From CAG-791 sp963629395 (GTDB taxonomy: Bacteria; Bacillota; Clostridia; Lachnospirales; Lachnospiraceae): 12,116 nucleotides of DNA. Below are positions 5,386-12,085 of the stretch, piece after piece. The notes under the pieces were generated by a model. The model worked only from the letters and a program-made list of their open reading frames with translations. It made no database searches and was not told the DNA's origin. Position numbers and translations under genes: made by a program. The stretch spans positions 1 through 12,116 of the forward strand of contig CAVGIV010000070.1 of NCBI GenBank assembly GCA_963629395.1. Reading direction: 5' to 3'. Each line of letters begins with the position of its first letter. The stretch's first letter is position 1.

Positions 5386-6285
5386 ATGGCGGTTTTTCAC
5401 GGATCAGCAGTAGCAATTGTAACACCATTCCATAATGATGCGGAGCAGACCATCAACTATGATGCATTCGCGCAGCTCTTGGATTACCAGATCGACAACG
5501 GCACAGATGCCATTGTCGTCTGCGGCTCCACCGGTGAGTCTGCAACAATGACAGAGGCAGAGCATCTGGAGGCATGCCGGTTTGTTGTGGATTATGTGAA
5601 GCACAGAGTGCCTGTAATTGCAGGAACCGGATCCAACTGCACGAAGACAGTGGTGCAGTTGACTGAAGCAGTCAAAGAATATGGCGCAGATGCAGCACTG
5701 GTGATTACCCCCTATTACAACAAGGGAACGCAGGAAGGGCTGTATCAGCACTTCCGCGCAGCGGCGCAGGCAGGAAACGGGATGCCGATCCTGATGTACA
5801 ATGTGCCGTCCCGCACGGGAGTAAATCTCCTGCCGGAGACGGCTGCAAGGCTTGTTCGCGAGGTCCCCGGAATTGTCGGTATTAAGGAAGCGTGTGGCGA
5901 TCTCAGCCAGATTGTCAAGCTGATGTCACTCACGGACGGAAAGATTGACCTGTATTCCGGAAACGATGATCAGACGGTGCCGATCATGTCGGTCGGAGGA
6001 CTGGGTGTAATTTCTGTAGTAGCCAACGTTGCACCGCGCCTGATGCATGATATGTGTGCGGCCTTTGCAGAGGGAGATCTTGCAAAGGCTCTGCAGCTGC
6101 AGCTGCAGAGTGAAGAGGTCTTTGAGTGCCTGTTCTCGGAGGTGAATCCGATTCCTGTCAAGAAGGCGGTAAGCCTTATGGGCTTTGAAGCAGGGCCGCT
6201 TCGCCTTCCTCTGACGGAGATGACTCCGGCGAAGGCAGCGAAGCTGAAGGAGGCAATGGACAAGCTGGGCTTACTTGGAAAGTAA
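5386..6285 (+). CDS. dapA: 4-hydroxy-tetrahydrodipicolinate synthase
   Basis: DapA condenses pyruvate with aspartate semialdehyde, the first committed step of diaminopimelate/lysine synthesis in the cytoplasm. The 299-residue length is standard for this TIM-barrel enzyme. Visible motifs are VTPF near the N-terminus, the GSTGES loop (47-52), VITPYYNK (106-113), YNVPSRTG (138-145) with the catalytic tyrosine and substrate-binding arginine, and GIKEACGD with the Schiff-base lysine at 166. The last part of the barrel (YSGNDD, GGLGVISVVAN) is intact. AAGGAG inside the end of the preceding gene serves as ribosome binding site with a six-base spacer. dapB follows after 12 bases, so the two lysine genes form a pair. 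Confidence 0.97.
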   Translation: MAVFHGSAVAIVTPFHNDAEQTINYDAFAQLLDYQIDNGTDAIVVCGSTGESATMTEAEHLEACRFVVDYVKHRVPVIAGTGSNCTKTVVQLTEAVKEYGADAALVITPYYNKGTQEGLYQHFRAAAQAGNGMPILMYNVPSRTGVNLLPETAARLVREVPGIVGIKEACGDLSQIVKLMSLTDGKIDLYSGNDDQTVPIMSVGGLGVISVVANVAPRLMHDMCAAFAEGDLAKALQLQLQSEEVFECLFSEVNPIPVKKAVSLMGFEAGPLRLPLTEMTPAKAAKLKEAMDKLGLLGK

Positions 6286-6297
6286 GGAGATAAATGA

Positions 6298-7053
6298 ATG
6301 GTACGAATTCTGATGCATGGCTGCTGCGGCCGTATGGGAAGAATGATTACAGAGCTGGCTGCAAAGGATGAGACCCTTTGCATTGCGGCAGGCGTGGATG
6401 CAAGTGGGGAGGCCTATGCCGGCTATCCGGTATATCCTGCACTGGAGGATGTGCAGGAGGAGGTTGACGTTGTGATTGACTTCTCAAATGCGAAGGCAGT
6501 TGACCACCTCCTGGATTGGTGCATAGATAAAAAGATTCCGGCGGCTGTTTGTACAACCGGACTTTCCGATGAGCAGATGGAAAGACTTCACCGGGCAGCA
6601 CAGAGCGTTGCTGTCCTGAAGTCTGCGAATATGTCCATCGGAGTCAATCTTCTCCTTAAGCTTCTTGCGGAGGCAGCCCCGAGGTTGGAGGCGGCTGGCT
6701 TTGACTGTGAAATCGTGGAGAAGCACCACAATCAAAAGCTTGATGCACCGAGCGGTACCGCGCTGGCACTGGCAGATGCCGTGAATGATTCGCTAAAAGA
6801 GCGGTGCACCTACGTATATGATCGCAGCACGAGAAGGCAGAAGCGGCCTGCAAATGAAATTGGCATCAGCTCTGTTCGCGGAGGATCGATTGTGGGTGAT
6901 CATGACGTTATTTTCGCCGGACAGGATGAAGTCGTTACCTTTTCCCACACGGCGTACAGCCGTGCTATCTTCGCAAAGGGAGCACTGGCGGCTGCCAGAT
7001 ATCTGGCCGGGCGTCCGGCTGGCTTCTACGATATGCAGGATGTACTGGCATGA
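6298..7053 (+). CDS. dapB: 4-hydroxy-tetrahydrodipicolinate reductase
   Basis: DapB reduces the DapA product with NAD(P)H, the second step of the diaminopimelate pathway. The 251-residue protein starts with the Rossmann dinucleotide loop GCCGRMGR (8-15). It continues with VVIDFSNAKAV and the CTTGLSDEQ segment. It has the signature EKHHNQKLDAPSGTA (141-155), holding the catalytic His pair and Lys and the substrate loop. A GGSIVGDHDVIFAG segment completes the C-terminal domain. AAGGAGA lies seven bases before the ATG at 6298. Its TGA overlaps the ATG of hisA (ATGA), indicating coupled translation. Confidence 0.97.
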   Translation: MVRILMHGCCGRMGRMITELAAKDETLCIAAGVDASGEAYAGYPVYPALEDVQEEVDVVIDFSNAKAVDHLLDWCIDKKIPAAVCTTGLSDEQMERLHRAAQSVAVLKSANMSIGVNLLLKLLAEAAPRLEAAGFDCEIVEKHHNQKLDAPSGTALALADAVNDSLKERCTYVYDRSTRRQKRPANEIGISSVRGGSIVGDHDVIFAGQDEVVTFSHTAYSRAIFAKGALAAARYLAGRPAGFYDMQDVLA

Positions 7054-7868
7054 GAATCCGTCCGTGCATTGATATTCATGATGGGAAGGTGAAGCAGATT
7101 GTCGGGAGCACTCTTCGGGAGAGCAGCGATGCCTGCAGGGAGAATTTCGTTTCTGCCAGGGACGCCGGTTACTATGCAGAGCTCTATCGTGAACGGGGGC
7201 TGCCCGGCGGGCATATCATTCTTCTGAATCCGGTATCGGATGCTGCAGGATACGAAGCGGATCGTCTGCAGGCAATGCAGGCGCTGCGGGCTTATCCGGA
7301 CGGAATGCAGATTGGCGGCGGCATCACGGCAGAGACGGCGGAGACGTTTTTGAAGGCCGGAGCCTCCCATGTGATTGTGACGAGCTATGTATTCCGGGAT
7401 GGGATGCTGGACGCAGACCGCCTGGAGAGACTGCAGGCGGCTGTGGGAAGGGAACACCTTGTTCTGGACCTTTCTTGTAAGCGCCAGGGGGATGGCTCCT
7501 ATGCGGTGGTAACGGACCGCTGGCAGAAAACAACCGATCTGCGGATTACGAAGGAAACGCTGAGCGACCTGTCTGCATGCTGCGATGAGTTTCTGATCCA
7601 TGCGGCGGATGTGGAAGGGAAAAGATCCGGGATCGAAAAGGACTTGGTTACTCTTCTTGGAAGCTGGCAGAAGGAGAGGCTGCGTACCGGTGACGCCTTT
7701 CCGGTTACGTATGCCGGAGGCGTGCATGCCTACGAGGATCTGCGGACGATTCGAGAGCATTCGGACGGATGTATGGATGTAACAGTGGGGAGCGCGCTGG
7801 ACCTTTTCGGTGGAGATCTCTCTCTGGAGAAATTGGTACAGATGGCCGATCAGGGAAACGCTGATTAA
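7050..7868 (+). CDS. hisA: Phosphoribosylformimino-5-aminoimidazole carboxamide ribotide isomerase, eukaryotic type
   Basis: This enzyme catalyses the Amadori isomerisation of ProFAR to PRFAR, the fourth step of histidine synthesis. The 272-residue protein resembles the fungal/plant HIS6-type isomerase more than the usual bacterial HisA: it begins PCIDIHDGKVKQIVG and has IGGGIT (88-93), VIVTSYVF, LDLSCKRQGDG, EFLIHAADVEG (180-190), YAGGVHAYEDL and DVTVGSALDLFGG. Asp8 and Asp140 occupy the places expected for the two catalytic aspartates of the TIM barrel. It is longer than standard bacterial HisA (about 240-250). It overlaps dapB by four bases and no other his gene is present, so it sits in a lysine operon rather than a histidine operon. 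Its stop lies in a 12-bp hairpin. The eukaryotic-type assignment rests on remembered family sequence, not on a search. Confidence 0.93.
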   Translation: MRIRPCIDIHDGKVKQIVGSTLRESSDACRENFVSARDAGYYAELYRERGLPGGHIILLNPVSDAAGYEADRLQAMQALRAYPDGMQIGGGITAETAETFLKAGASHVIVTSYVFRDGMLDADRLERLQAAVGREHLVLDLSCKRQGDGSYAVVTDRWQKTTDLRITKETLSDLSACCDEFLIHAADVEGKRSGIEKDLVTLLGSWQKERLRTGDAFPVTYAGGVHAYEDLRTIREHSDGCMDVTVGSALDLFGGDLSLEKLVQMADQGNAD

Positions 7869-7880
7869 AGCGTTTCCCTG
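7851..7880 (+). other. 12-bp perfect hairpin spanning the hisA stop codon
   Basis: CAGGGAAACGCT (7851-7862) pairs perfectly with AGCGTTTCCCTG (7869-7880). The loop GATTAA includes the TAA stop (7866-7868). No U-tract follows, so it is at most a weak terminator or an mRNA 3' stabiliser at the operon end. Confidence 0.6.
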
Positions 7881-7916
7881 CCGGAGGCACCATCACATAT
7901 ATGGATCAAAAATCAG

Positions 7917-7932
7917 CGTAACTATTCAGCAT
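7917..7932 (-). repeat. Solitary end motif of the dispersed repeat
   Basis: CGTAACTATTCAGCAT matches the terminal motif of the 11909-12085 repeat (GTAACTATTCAGCA) at 14 consecutive positions and then diverges. No partner end in opposite orientation lies nearby, so this looks like a remnant or a solo end. Confidence 0.6.
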
Positions 7933-7973
7933 ACAAGTGTTCGCATCGGGACGATACGGATACATGAGTACAA

Positions 7974-8005
7974 CAAAGGGGACATCCTTACGGATGTCCC
8001 CTTTG
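7974..8005. terminator. 14-bp perfect hairpin, probable convergent terminator
   Basis: CAAAGGGGACATCC (7974-7987) pairs perfectly with GGATGTCCCCTTTG (7992-8005) around the tetraloop TTAC. It lies about 105 bases after hisA and about 180 bases after the cold-shock gene on the other strand. Neither side has a strong U-tract; the minus side is the better of the two (TTTGTTGT). Role as a terminator for the two converging transcripts is inferred from stem strength and position. Confidence 0.5.
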
Positions 8006-8187
8006 CTACTAATCAGCTCATTTACATCTTGCACAATTACTCAAATATACAGTACTCACATACCGTACTCAAACGCATGGCAGCAGCCGTGCGAGAAAAG
8101 AACTGCGTATATCCAAACGTATATCTTAAGAAAAGGCACTCTGTTCTTGATCTATTAGTGACCGAACGCTGCCGGCATCAACCCAAA

Positions 8188-8391
8188 TTAGTTGAGCTTG
8201 GTTACGTTAACGGCCTGCGGTCCCTTCTGACCCTGGATTACGTCATACTCAACAGCCTCGCCCTCATCCAGAGACTTGAAGCCTTCCATGTTCAGTCCGG
8301 AATAATGTACGAATACATCGTTTCCTTCAGAATCGGAAATGAAGCCATAACCCTTCTGGTTGTTGAACCACTTAACAGTACCCTTGTTCAT
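8188..8391 (-). CDS. Cold-shock protein (CspA family)
   Basis: This 67-residue single cold-shock-domain protein binds single-stranded RNA and DNA and acts as an RNA chaperone in the cytoplasm. It begins MNKGTVKWFNNQKGYGFI, containing RNP1 (KGYGFI, 13-18), and has RNP2 as VFVHY (26-30). The end, GPQAVNVTKL, is typical. Length is standard for the family. GGAGG (minus strand, 8401-8405) lies nine bases before the ATG. It sits 73 bases downstream of the YfhO-family gene on the same strand. That gap has a small 6-bp hairpin (8434-8449) but no clear terminator, so both read-through and a separate promoter are possible. Confidence 0.96.
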   Translation of the reverse strand: MNKGTVKWFNNQKGYGFISDSEGNDVFVHYSGLNMEGFKSLDEGEAVEYDVIQGQKGPQAVNVTKLN

Positions 8392-8464
8392 TCTAAACTA
8401 CCTCCGCTGAATGAAAAAATAATAATGTAGTGCTATGAGCTCCCTCATAACGAAATAAACCTTA

Positions 8465-11002
8465 TCACAGAGATTTCGAAAAGTAAATCAAATTTGTACC
8501 CGATTCGGACATTCCTTTGCCGCCGCCCTGTCGCCGGCCGATTGCAAGCAGCAATGCGAGAATCACCGCTCCGGCGCAGCAGGATACGATGACGGCGTTC
8601 TCAAAGCCATAGGGAAGGTAGGTGAACGTGATGGTATGGGTACCTGCCGGCACATACACCGCCATAAGACCGTAATCGGCCGTTACAATGTCTGCATCCT
8701 GCCCGTCCACCTGCGCCCTCCAGCCGCTTTCGTAAGGAACGGAGAAGAAGACAAGATTTTCTTTCTCCAATGTGGTGCCGGCCGTGAAGCCGCTCTGATT
8801 CACCTGAAAGCTGCTGCAGGCGGTGGCCGCGCGCTCCCTGCAGGAGGTAAAGAACCGGTCAGAGGATATGCCGGAGGTATTCAGCTCGGTATCCTGCTCT
8901 TCAAACAGATATCCGTATCGTTCTGCCGCATCGTCACCGAGAATGATATCCTCCACTAAGAGACGGTCGGCAGCAGCTGTATCTTCATCCAACAGAAGTG
9001 AATAGGTATCCTCTGTCATATACCTGTTAAAGGTGAAGCCCATGGGAATGAAATACTGATTTTCATAGATGCTGTAGCCATCGGATTCACCCACCTTCCG
9101 GTAGCCAATCAGACCACCCTTGTCGGAATAGGATTCATCGGAGGAGACAAGCTCATTTTCCAGATAATACCGTGCGGAGAGAATTGCTCTGGCACCGATA
9201 TGCTCAAAGCTCAGCTTGGAGTCAACGGTCCGTTCCTTGCCGATGCCCTTATAGAAAGCAAAAATACCGGGGGATACGGTGCTTTCAAAACAGTGAATGG
9301 TAGGGTATCCCCATACCATTTCATAATTGGTGGAGGTTCCGTCTGTTTCGACGCGTGAGAAGTCGGTGCTTTCATATCCGGGCAGAAGAGGCTTATCCTG
9401 GAGAAGCTGACGTCTCCATTTGTCTCCGCCGCTTTTTGCGATCAGAGAATTCCCGTTATACAGCACGCCCATCTGTGTCAGGACGCAGCAAAGCGCGGTG
9501 AGGACGAGGGCTGTGCGTGAAATGAGACCGCAGCGCTGCGCGTTTGTTTTTAAACGCAAAGAGAGCGGAGACAGTACGGAAGAGAGCTTTGCCGGAACGG
9601 GCGTCGGAAGGTGGAAATGCGCACCTCGCACCATGGCGACAAGCGCCGGCAGCATCAGCGCAGTTACAATGGCCTCCGTCAGGAAAAGCTCCGGATACTC
9701 CATGATCTGCAGCCAGGCAATGCCGTTTTCTGCCTCCTCCAAGACACTCTCCGTGGGAAGAAAAGCACACAGAATAAGAAGCCCGGTGGCCAGAAAGGTC
9801 CAAAGAGTTCCGACTCGCAGGTTGCTGCAGTCGGAGTCCTCGAGCTCCTCCACGGTAACCAGGCAGATCATGAGAATCGGCATATAAAACCACCGTGCAT
9901 AATACTCGGAGTTAAACATTGCAAAGACCGAATTCAGAATCGGGACAAAGGCGGTGACAAGGCAGGCCATAAGAAGGCGACGCTTCCAGCCACGCTTTCC
10001 ACTCCTTAGGAAGGCAATAGCGCCGGAGACGGCAAAGCACGGCACATACATGGAAAGGGAGCTGACTCGAACCTGCTCACTGGTAAAAAGAGTTCCGCGG
10101 CCCACCAAATCCGGCAGCATGAAGAAGGATTTTAGGATCGCCAGAGGTGTTGTCGGCTCGGAATAGGCAACCATATTGTAGCCAAGGAGAACGTCGGAGA
10201 GTCTCGTGTTGCCGGAGACCGTATCCCACACCTGAATCAGGAAAAAGGCGGAAAGCGCAAGCCCCAGAAGAGCTGCAAGGACATACCAGCCGGCCTCTTT
10301 GAGGGACAGCATAAACCGCTGGCAAGGGCAATAGCGGATCATCCAGTACAGAATCAGGAAAACCACCTGTCCGAAGAAGAAAAAATAATTAATGACAGAC
10401 ATGGCAGCTGTCATCAGAGAAAAGGCAAGAAAACCCCGGAGAAGAGCTGTCCGGGAACCGGTTGAGCGCGCCTGCCGCAGGTGTGCATGCAGGGAATCTG
10501 CGGCCAGAAGGTACAGCGGGAAAAAGGCAATTGCCTCATGAAAGTGCTGGAAGACAATATTGCAGGCTGCAAACCCGGAGAAGGCGTATAAAAGCGCACC
10601 AAGAAGTGCTCCGCGCTCGGATTTTACCTGCGAGGAAAGCCAGACGAAGGACGTCAGCAGTGCCGTTCCGTACTTGAGTGACATAAAAAAGGGCATCATA
10701 TACGGAATCCACGCCTCAGGAAACAGACAGGAGAACCAAAAGTACGGGCTGCCCCAGAGATAAAAGGCAAAGCTGCCTCCCATGGAGGAGCCAAGATCCA
10801 GATTGAAATTCCAGAAGAAATTGCCGTTTCGAACTGCGCGGTGCGCGAGAATATAGAAGGGAACCTGTTGTACGTTGTAGTCCCCGTAGTAGAAGAAAAT
10901 ACCGCCTCGGTACACAATAAAAGGGAGTACTGCCAGCAAATACAGCAGTACACCCAATGCAAAAATCTTACTCTTTTTTGATCCGTTCCAGAACCATCTC
11001 AT
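8465..11002 (-). CDS. YfhO family membrane protein (GT-C-type glycosyltransferase-like)
   Basis: This 845-residue polytopic protein belongs to the YfhO family. Bacillus and Listeria members add sugars to lipoteichoic acid from a lipid-linked donor outside the membrane, so a role in envelope polymer glycosylation is a reasonable inference. The N-terminal helix (about 13-31) is followed by an outside loop with FFYYGDYNVQQVPF. Asp41 is the position expected for the GT-C catalytic acid. Next comes LDLGSSMGGSFAFYLWGSPY, and about ten or more further helices run to about residue 530. A large soluble, presumably extracytoplasmic domain precedes a final helix (about 800-825) and a Gly/Lys-rich tail. 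Length matches the family. Several ATGs are possible (11002, 11011, 11017 and further upstream inside the yerC gene). 11002 is chosen because a GGGA site lies nine bases upstream. This start overlaps yerC by 35 bases, implying co-transcription. Confidence 0.87.
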   Translation of the reverse strand: MRWFWNGSKKSKIFALGVLLYLLAVLPFIVYRGGIFFYYGDYNVQQVPFYILAHRAVRNGNFFWNFNLDLGSSMGGSFAFYLWGSPYFWFSCLFPEAWIPYMMPFFMSLKYGTALLTSFVWLSSQVKSERGALLGALLYAFSGFAACNIVFQHFHEAIAFFPLYLLAADSLHAHLRQARSTGSRTALLRGFLAFSLMTAAMSVINYFFFFGQVVFLILYWMIRYCPCQRFMLSLKEAGWYVLAALLGLALSAFFLIQVWDTVSGNTRLSDVLLGYNMVAYSEPTTPLAILKSFFMLPDLVGRGTLFTSEQVRVSSLSMYVPCFAVSGAIAFLRSGKRGWKRRLLMACLVTAFVPILNSVFAMFNSEYYARWFYMPILMICLVTVEELEDSDCSNLRVGTLWTFLATGLLILCAFLPTESVLEEAENGIAWLQIMEYPELFLTEAIVTALMLPALVAMVRGAHFHLPTPVPAKLSSVLSPLSLRLKTNAQRCGLISRTALVLTALCCVLTQMGVLYNGNSLIAKSGGDKWRRQLLQDKPLLPGYESTDFSRVETDGTSTNYEMVWGYPTIHCFESTVSPGIFAFYKGIGKERTVDSKLSFEHIGARAILSARYYLENELVSSDESYSDKGGLIGYRKVGESDGYSIYENQYFIPMGFTFNRYMTEDTYSLLLDEDTAAADRLLVEDIILGDDAAERYGYLFEEQDTELNTSGISSDRFFTSCRERAATACSSFQVNQSGFTAGTTLEKENLVFFSVPYESGWRAQVDGQDADIVTADYGLMAVYVPAGTHTITFTYLPYGFENAVIVSCCAGAVILALLLAIGRRQGGGKGMSESGTNLIYFSKSL

Positions 11003-11258
11003 AACCGTCATTCCCATAATTGAGTGAACGGTTGACACGGCTGATGGTGGCAGTGGAGGCGCCTGTCTGCTCGGCAATCTTGAGGTACGTCTCGTGATTG
11101 CGCAGCATGGCAGCCACCTCGAAGCGCTGTGAAAGAGAAAGGAGCTCGTTTACGGTGCACAAATCTTCAAAAAAACGATAGCATTCCTCTTTATCCTTCA
11201 GTGCCAGAATACCATCAAAAAGCTGGTCAACTGCATCTGTGTGTAATTTCTTATTCAT
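10968..11258 (-). CDS. yerC: YerC/YecD-type TrpR-related DNA-binding protein
   Basis: This 96-residue protein of the TrpR superfamily, in the branch named after Bacillus YerC, is expected to be a small all-helical dimeric DNA-binding protein. The N-terminal half (DQLFDGILALKDKEECYRFFEDLCT) is the typical dimerisation part. ELLSLSQRFEVAAML follows, then a helix-turn-helix at about 57-79 (TYLKIAEQTGASTATISRV). A C-terminal helix starts after LNYGNDGYEMVLERI. Target genes of the family are generally unknown. The ATG at 11258 follows a GGGGG site about seven bases upstream. It overlaps the start of the downstream YfhO-family gene and is divergent from the ACT-domain gene, with a perfect palindrome between them that could be its own operator. 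Confidence 0.93.
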   Translation of the reverse strand: MNKKLHTDAVDQLFDGILALKDKEECYRFFEDLCTVNELLSLSQRFEVAAMLRNHETYLKIAEQTGASTATISRVNRSLNYGNDGYEMVLERIKKE

Positions 11259-11307
11259 TATGTATCCCCCAAACCTGCAATGCAAATGCCTGCACCATTT
11301 TGGCATA

Positions 11308-11327
11308 TACCATGATTTATCATGGTA
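11308..11327. promoter_or_regulatory. Perfect palindromic operator candidate in the yerC / ACT divergent region
   Basis: TACCATGAT (11308-11316) and ATCATGGTA (11319-11327) form a 9-bp inverted repeat around TT. It lies 50 bases upstream of yerC and about 125 bases upstream of the ACT-domain gene. It is AT-rich, dyad-symmetric and too far from either gene end to be a terminator, which fits a binding site for a dimeric repressor such as the YerC-type protein. The regulator is not proven by sequence. Confidence 0.5.
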
Positions 11328-11357
11328 ACATTTTACAGAGTTAAAGTAAAGTTGGCC

Positions 11358-11386
11358 TTGCATTGCTATACCTGTGGTGTTAGGAT
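11358..11386 (+). promoter_or_regulatory. Weak candidate promoter for the ACT-domain gene
   Basis: TTGCAT (11358-11363) and TAGGAT (11381-11386) are spaced 17 bases apart, each matching four of six consensus bases. They are followed by a 10-bp palindrome CCAACGTTGG (11389-11398) near the expected transcription start, which could be a second operator. Confidence 0.3.
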
Positions 11387-11450
11387 ATCCAACGTTGGCG
11401 CACAAATGTCCGCGATATGCGCACAGCCGGCGCTGGAAAGATGAGGTGTG

Positions 11451-11906
11451 ATGATTTTGCATAACCAAACGGATCTCTATCTGATTCGCAAACGTGCAGT
11501 TCCGGAAACGCTGCAGAAGGTAGTGGAGGTCAACCGGCTCCTGTCCACCGGTAAGGTGAAAACCGTGCAGGAAGCGGTGGATTTGCTGGGAATCAGCCGT
11601 AGCTCCTACTACAAGTTTAAGGATGATATTGAAGAGTTTCACAGCAGCATGGTTGGAATGACCGTTACACTGTCTCTGGAAATCAGCGACGAAACCGGTG
11701 TGCTTTCCGACATCCTGAATGTCATAGCGAAGCTCCGTGCCAATATCCTGACCATCCATCAGTCCATTCCCATCGGCGGGATGGCAACGGTCAGCATCAG
11801 CATTCAGGTGCTGGAGGACAGCGATGATATCAGCGCACTCCTGGCACAGCTGGAGGAACTCTCGGGAGTACATCGCATGAAGATTGCGGGACTTCCGCAG
11901 ACATAA
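11451..11906 (+). CDS. UPF0735 family ACT domain-containing protein (PheB-like)
   Basis: This 151-residue protein has an N-terminal winged-helix-like part and a C-terminal ACT domain, the UPF0735/PheB arrangement (COG4492). Residues 10-62 (LYLIRKRAVPETLQKVVEVN, then GKVKTVQEAVDLLGISRSS and YYKFKDDIEEF) are the conserved HTH-like segment. Residues 70-145 form the ACT fold, with the ligand-loop pattern DETGVLSDILNVIAKL and a second NILTIHQSIPIGG segment. ACT domains usually bind amino acids, so amino-acid-responsive regulation is a fair inference; direct function of the family is not established. The ATG at 11451 has GAGG four bases before it; a GTG three bases upstream is the alternative. The gene is divergent from yerC and ends two bases before the terminal repeat element. 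Confidence 0.93.
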   Translation: MILHNQTDLYLIRKRAVPETLQKVVEVNRLLSTGKVKTVQEAVDLLGISRSSYYKFKDDIEEFHSSMVGMTVTLSLEISDETGVLSDILNVIAKLRANILTIHQSIPIGGMATVSISIQVLEDSDDISALLAQLEELSGVHRMKIAGLPQT

Positions 11907-11908
11907 AG

Positions 11909-12085
11909 GTAACTATTCAGCACCCATCTCGATTTTGATACTCGAAAATGCCTGATGGCATTTTCTACTATCTTGGAGTGATTGTCGGCAACGCCGACAA
12001 TACACTCCGTGCATCGGAGAAATCGCATACGCGAATTTCTCCTCGCATTCGGAAAACCTCGATGTGGCAGGTGCTGAACAGATAC
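11909..12085. repeat. Complete 177-bp repeat with terminal inverted repeats and three hairpins
   Basis: The ends are inverted: GTAACTATTCAGCACC (11909-11924) against the reverse complement of GGTGCTGAACAGATAC (12070-12085), 14 of 16 matching. Similarity continues inward (ATCTCGATTTT against ACATCGAGGTTTT). Three hairpins fill the inside. Hairpin 1 (11937-11972) is 16 bp with two mismatches and loop TGAT. Hairpin 2 (11975-12008) is 15 bp with one bulge and loop AAC. Hairpin 3 (12016-12042) is 11 bp with one bulge and loop ATAC. No open frame is convincing. The left 28 bases occur exactly, inverted, at 74-101. The architecture fits a non-autonomous mobile element (MITE-like) or a REP/BIME-like structured repeat. 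It starts two bases after the stop of the ACT-domain gene. Confidence 0.78.

Larger units (their letters stand above)
7869..8187. other. Convergent intergenic region, hisA / cold-shock gene
   Basis: This 319-base stretch lies between genes that converge. It contains the right arm of the hisA stop hairpin, a solitary minus-strand repeat-end motif (7917-7932) and a strong 14-bp hairpin (7974-8005). About 180 bases of AT-richer sequence follow with no recognisable gene, apart from short local duplications such as CGTATATC twice near 8105-8127. Open frames through it run antisense into the cold-shock gene and look spurious. Confidence 0.55.

Noticed and set aside
7026..7760. Minus-strand open frame of 244 codons inside hisA
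   Set aside because: It is antisense to a well-conserved enzyme and has no domain, promoter or ribosome binding site.
7810..8430. Plus-strand open frame of 206 codons from the hisA end through the cold-shock gene
   Set aside because: It overlaps hisA out of frame, crosses two hairpins and runs fully antisense to the cold-shock gene; the composition is not protein-like.
8434..8449. Small hairpin TATGAG-CTCC-CTCATA as terminator of the YfhO-family gene
   Set aside because: It has only six base pairs and no U-tract; too weak to call.
11003..11873. Extension of the regulator frame upstream to give a 301-residue protein
   Set aside because: The extra N-terminal part is antisense to the ACT-domain gene and runs through the divergent promoter. 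The ATG at 11258 has a G-rich ribosome binding site, and 96 residues is the family length.
1..12085. The whole window as a composite transposon bounded by inverted repeats
   Set aside because: The enclosed genes are ordinary housekeeping and transport genes, no transposase is present, and further copies of the end motif lie inside. Dispersed repeats flanking the interval by chance or by window choice is simpler.
11909..12085. CRISPR array or attachment site
   Set aside because: There are no regularly spaced direct repeats with unique spacers and no integrase or cas genes; the structure is inverted repeats and hairpins.
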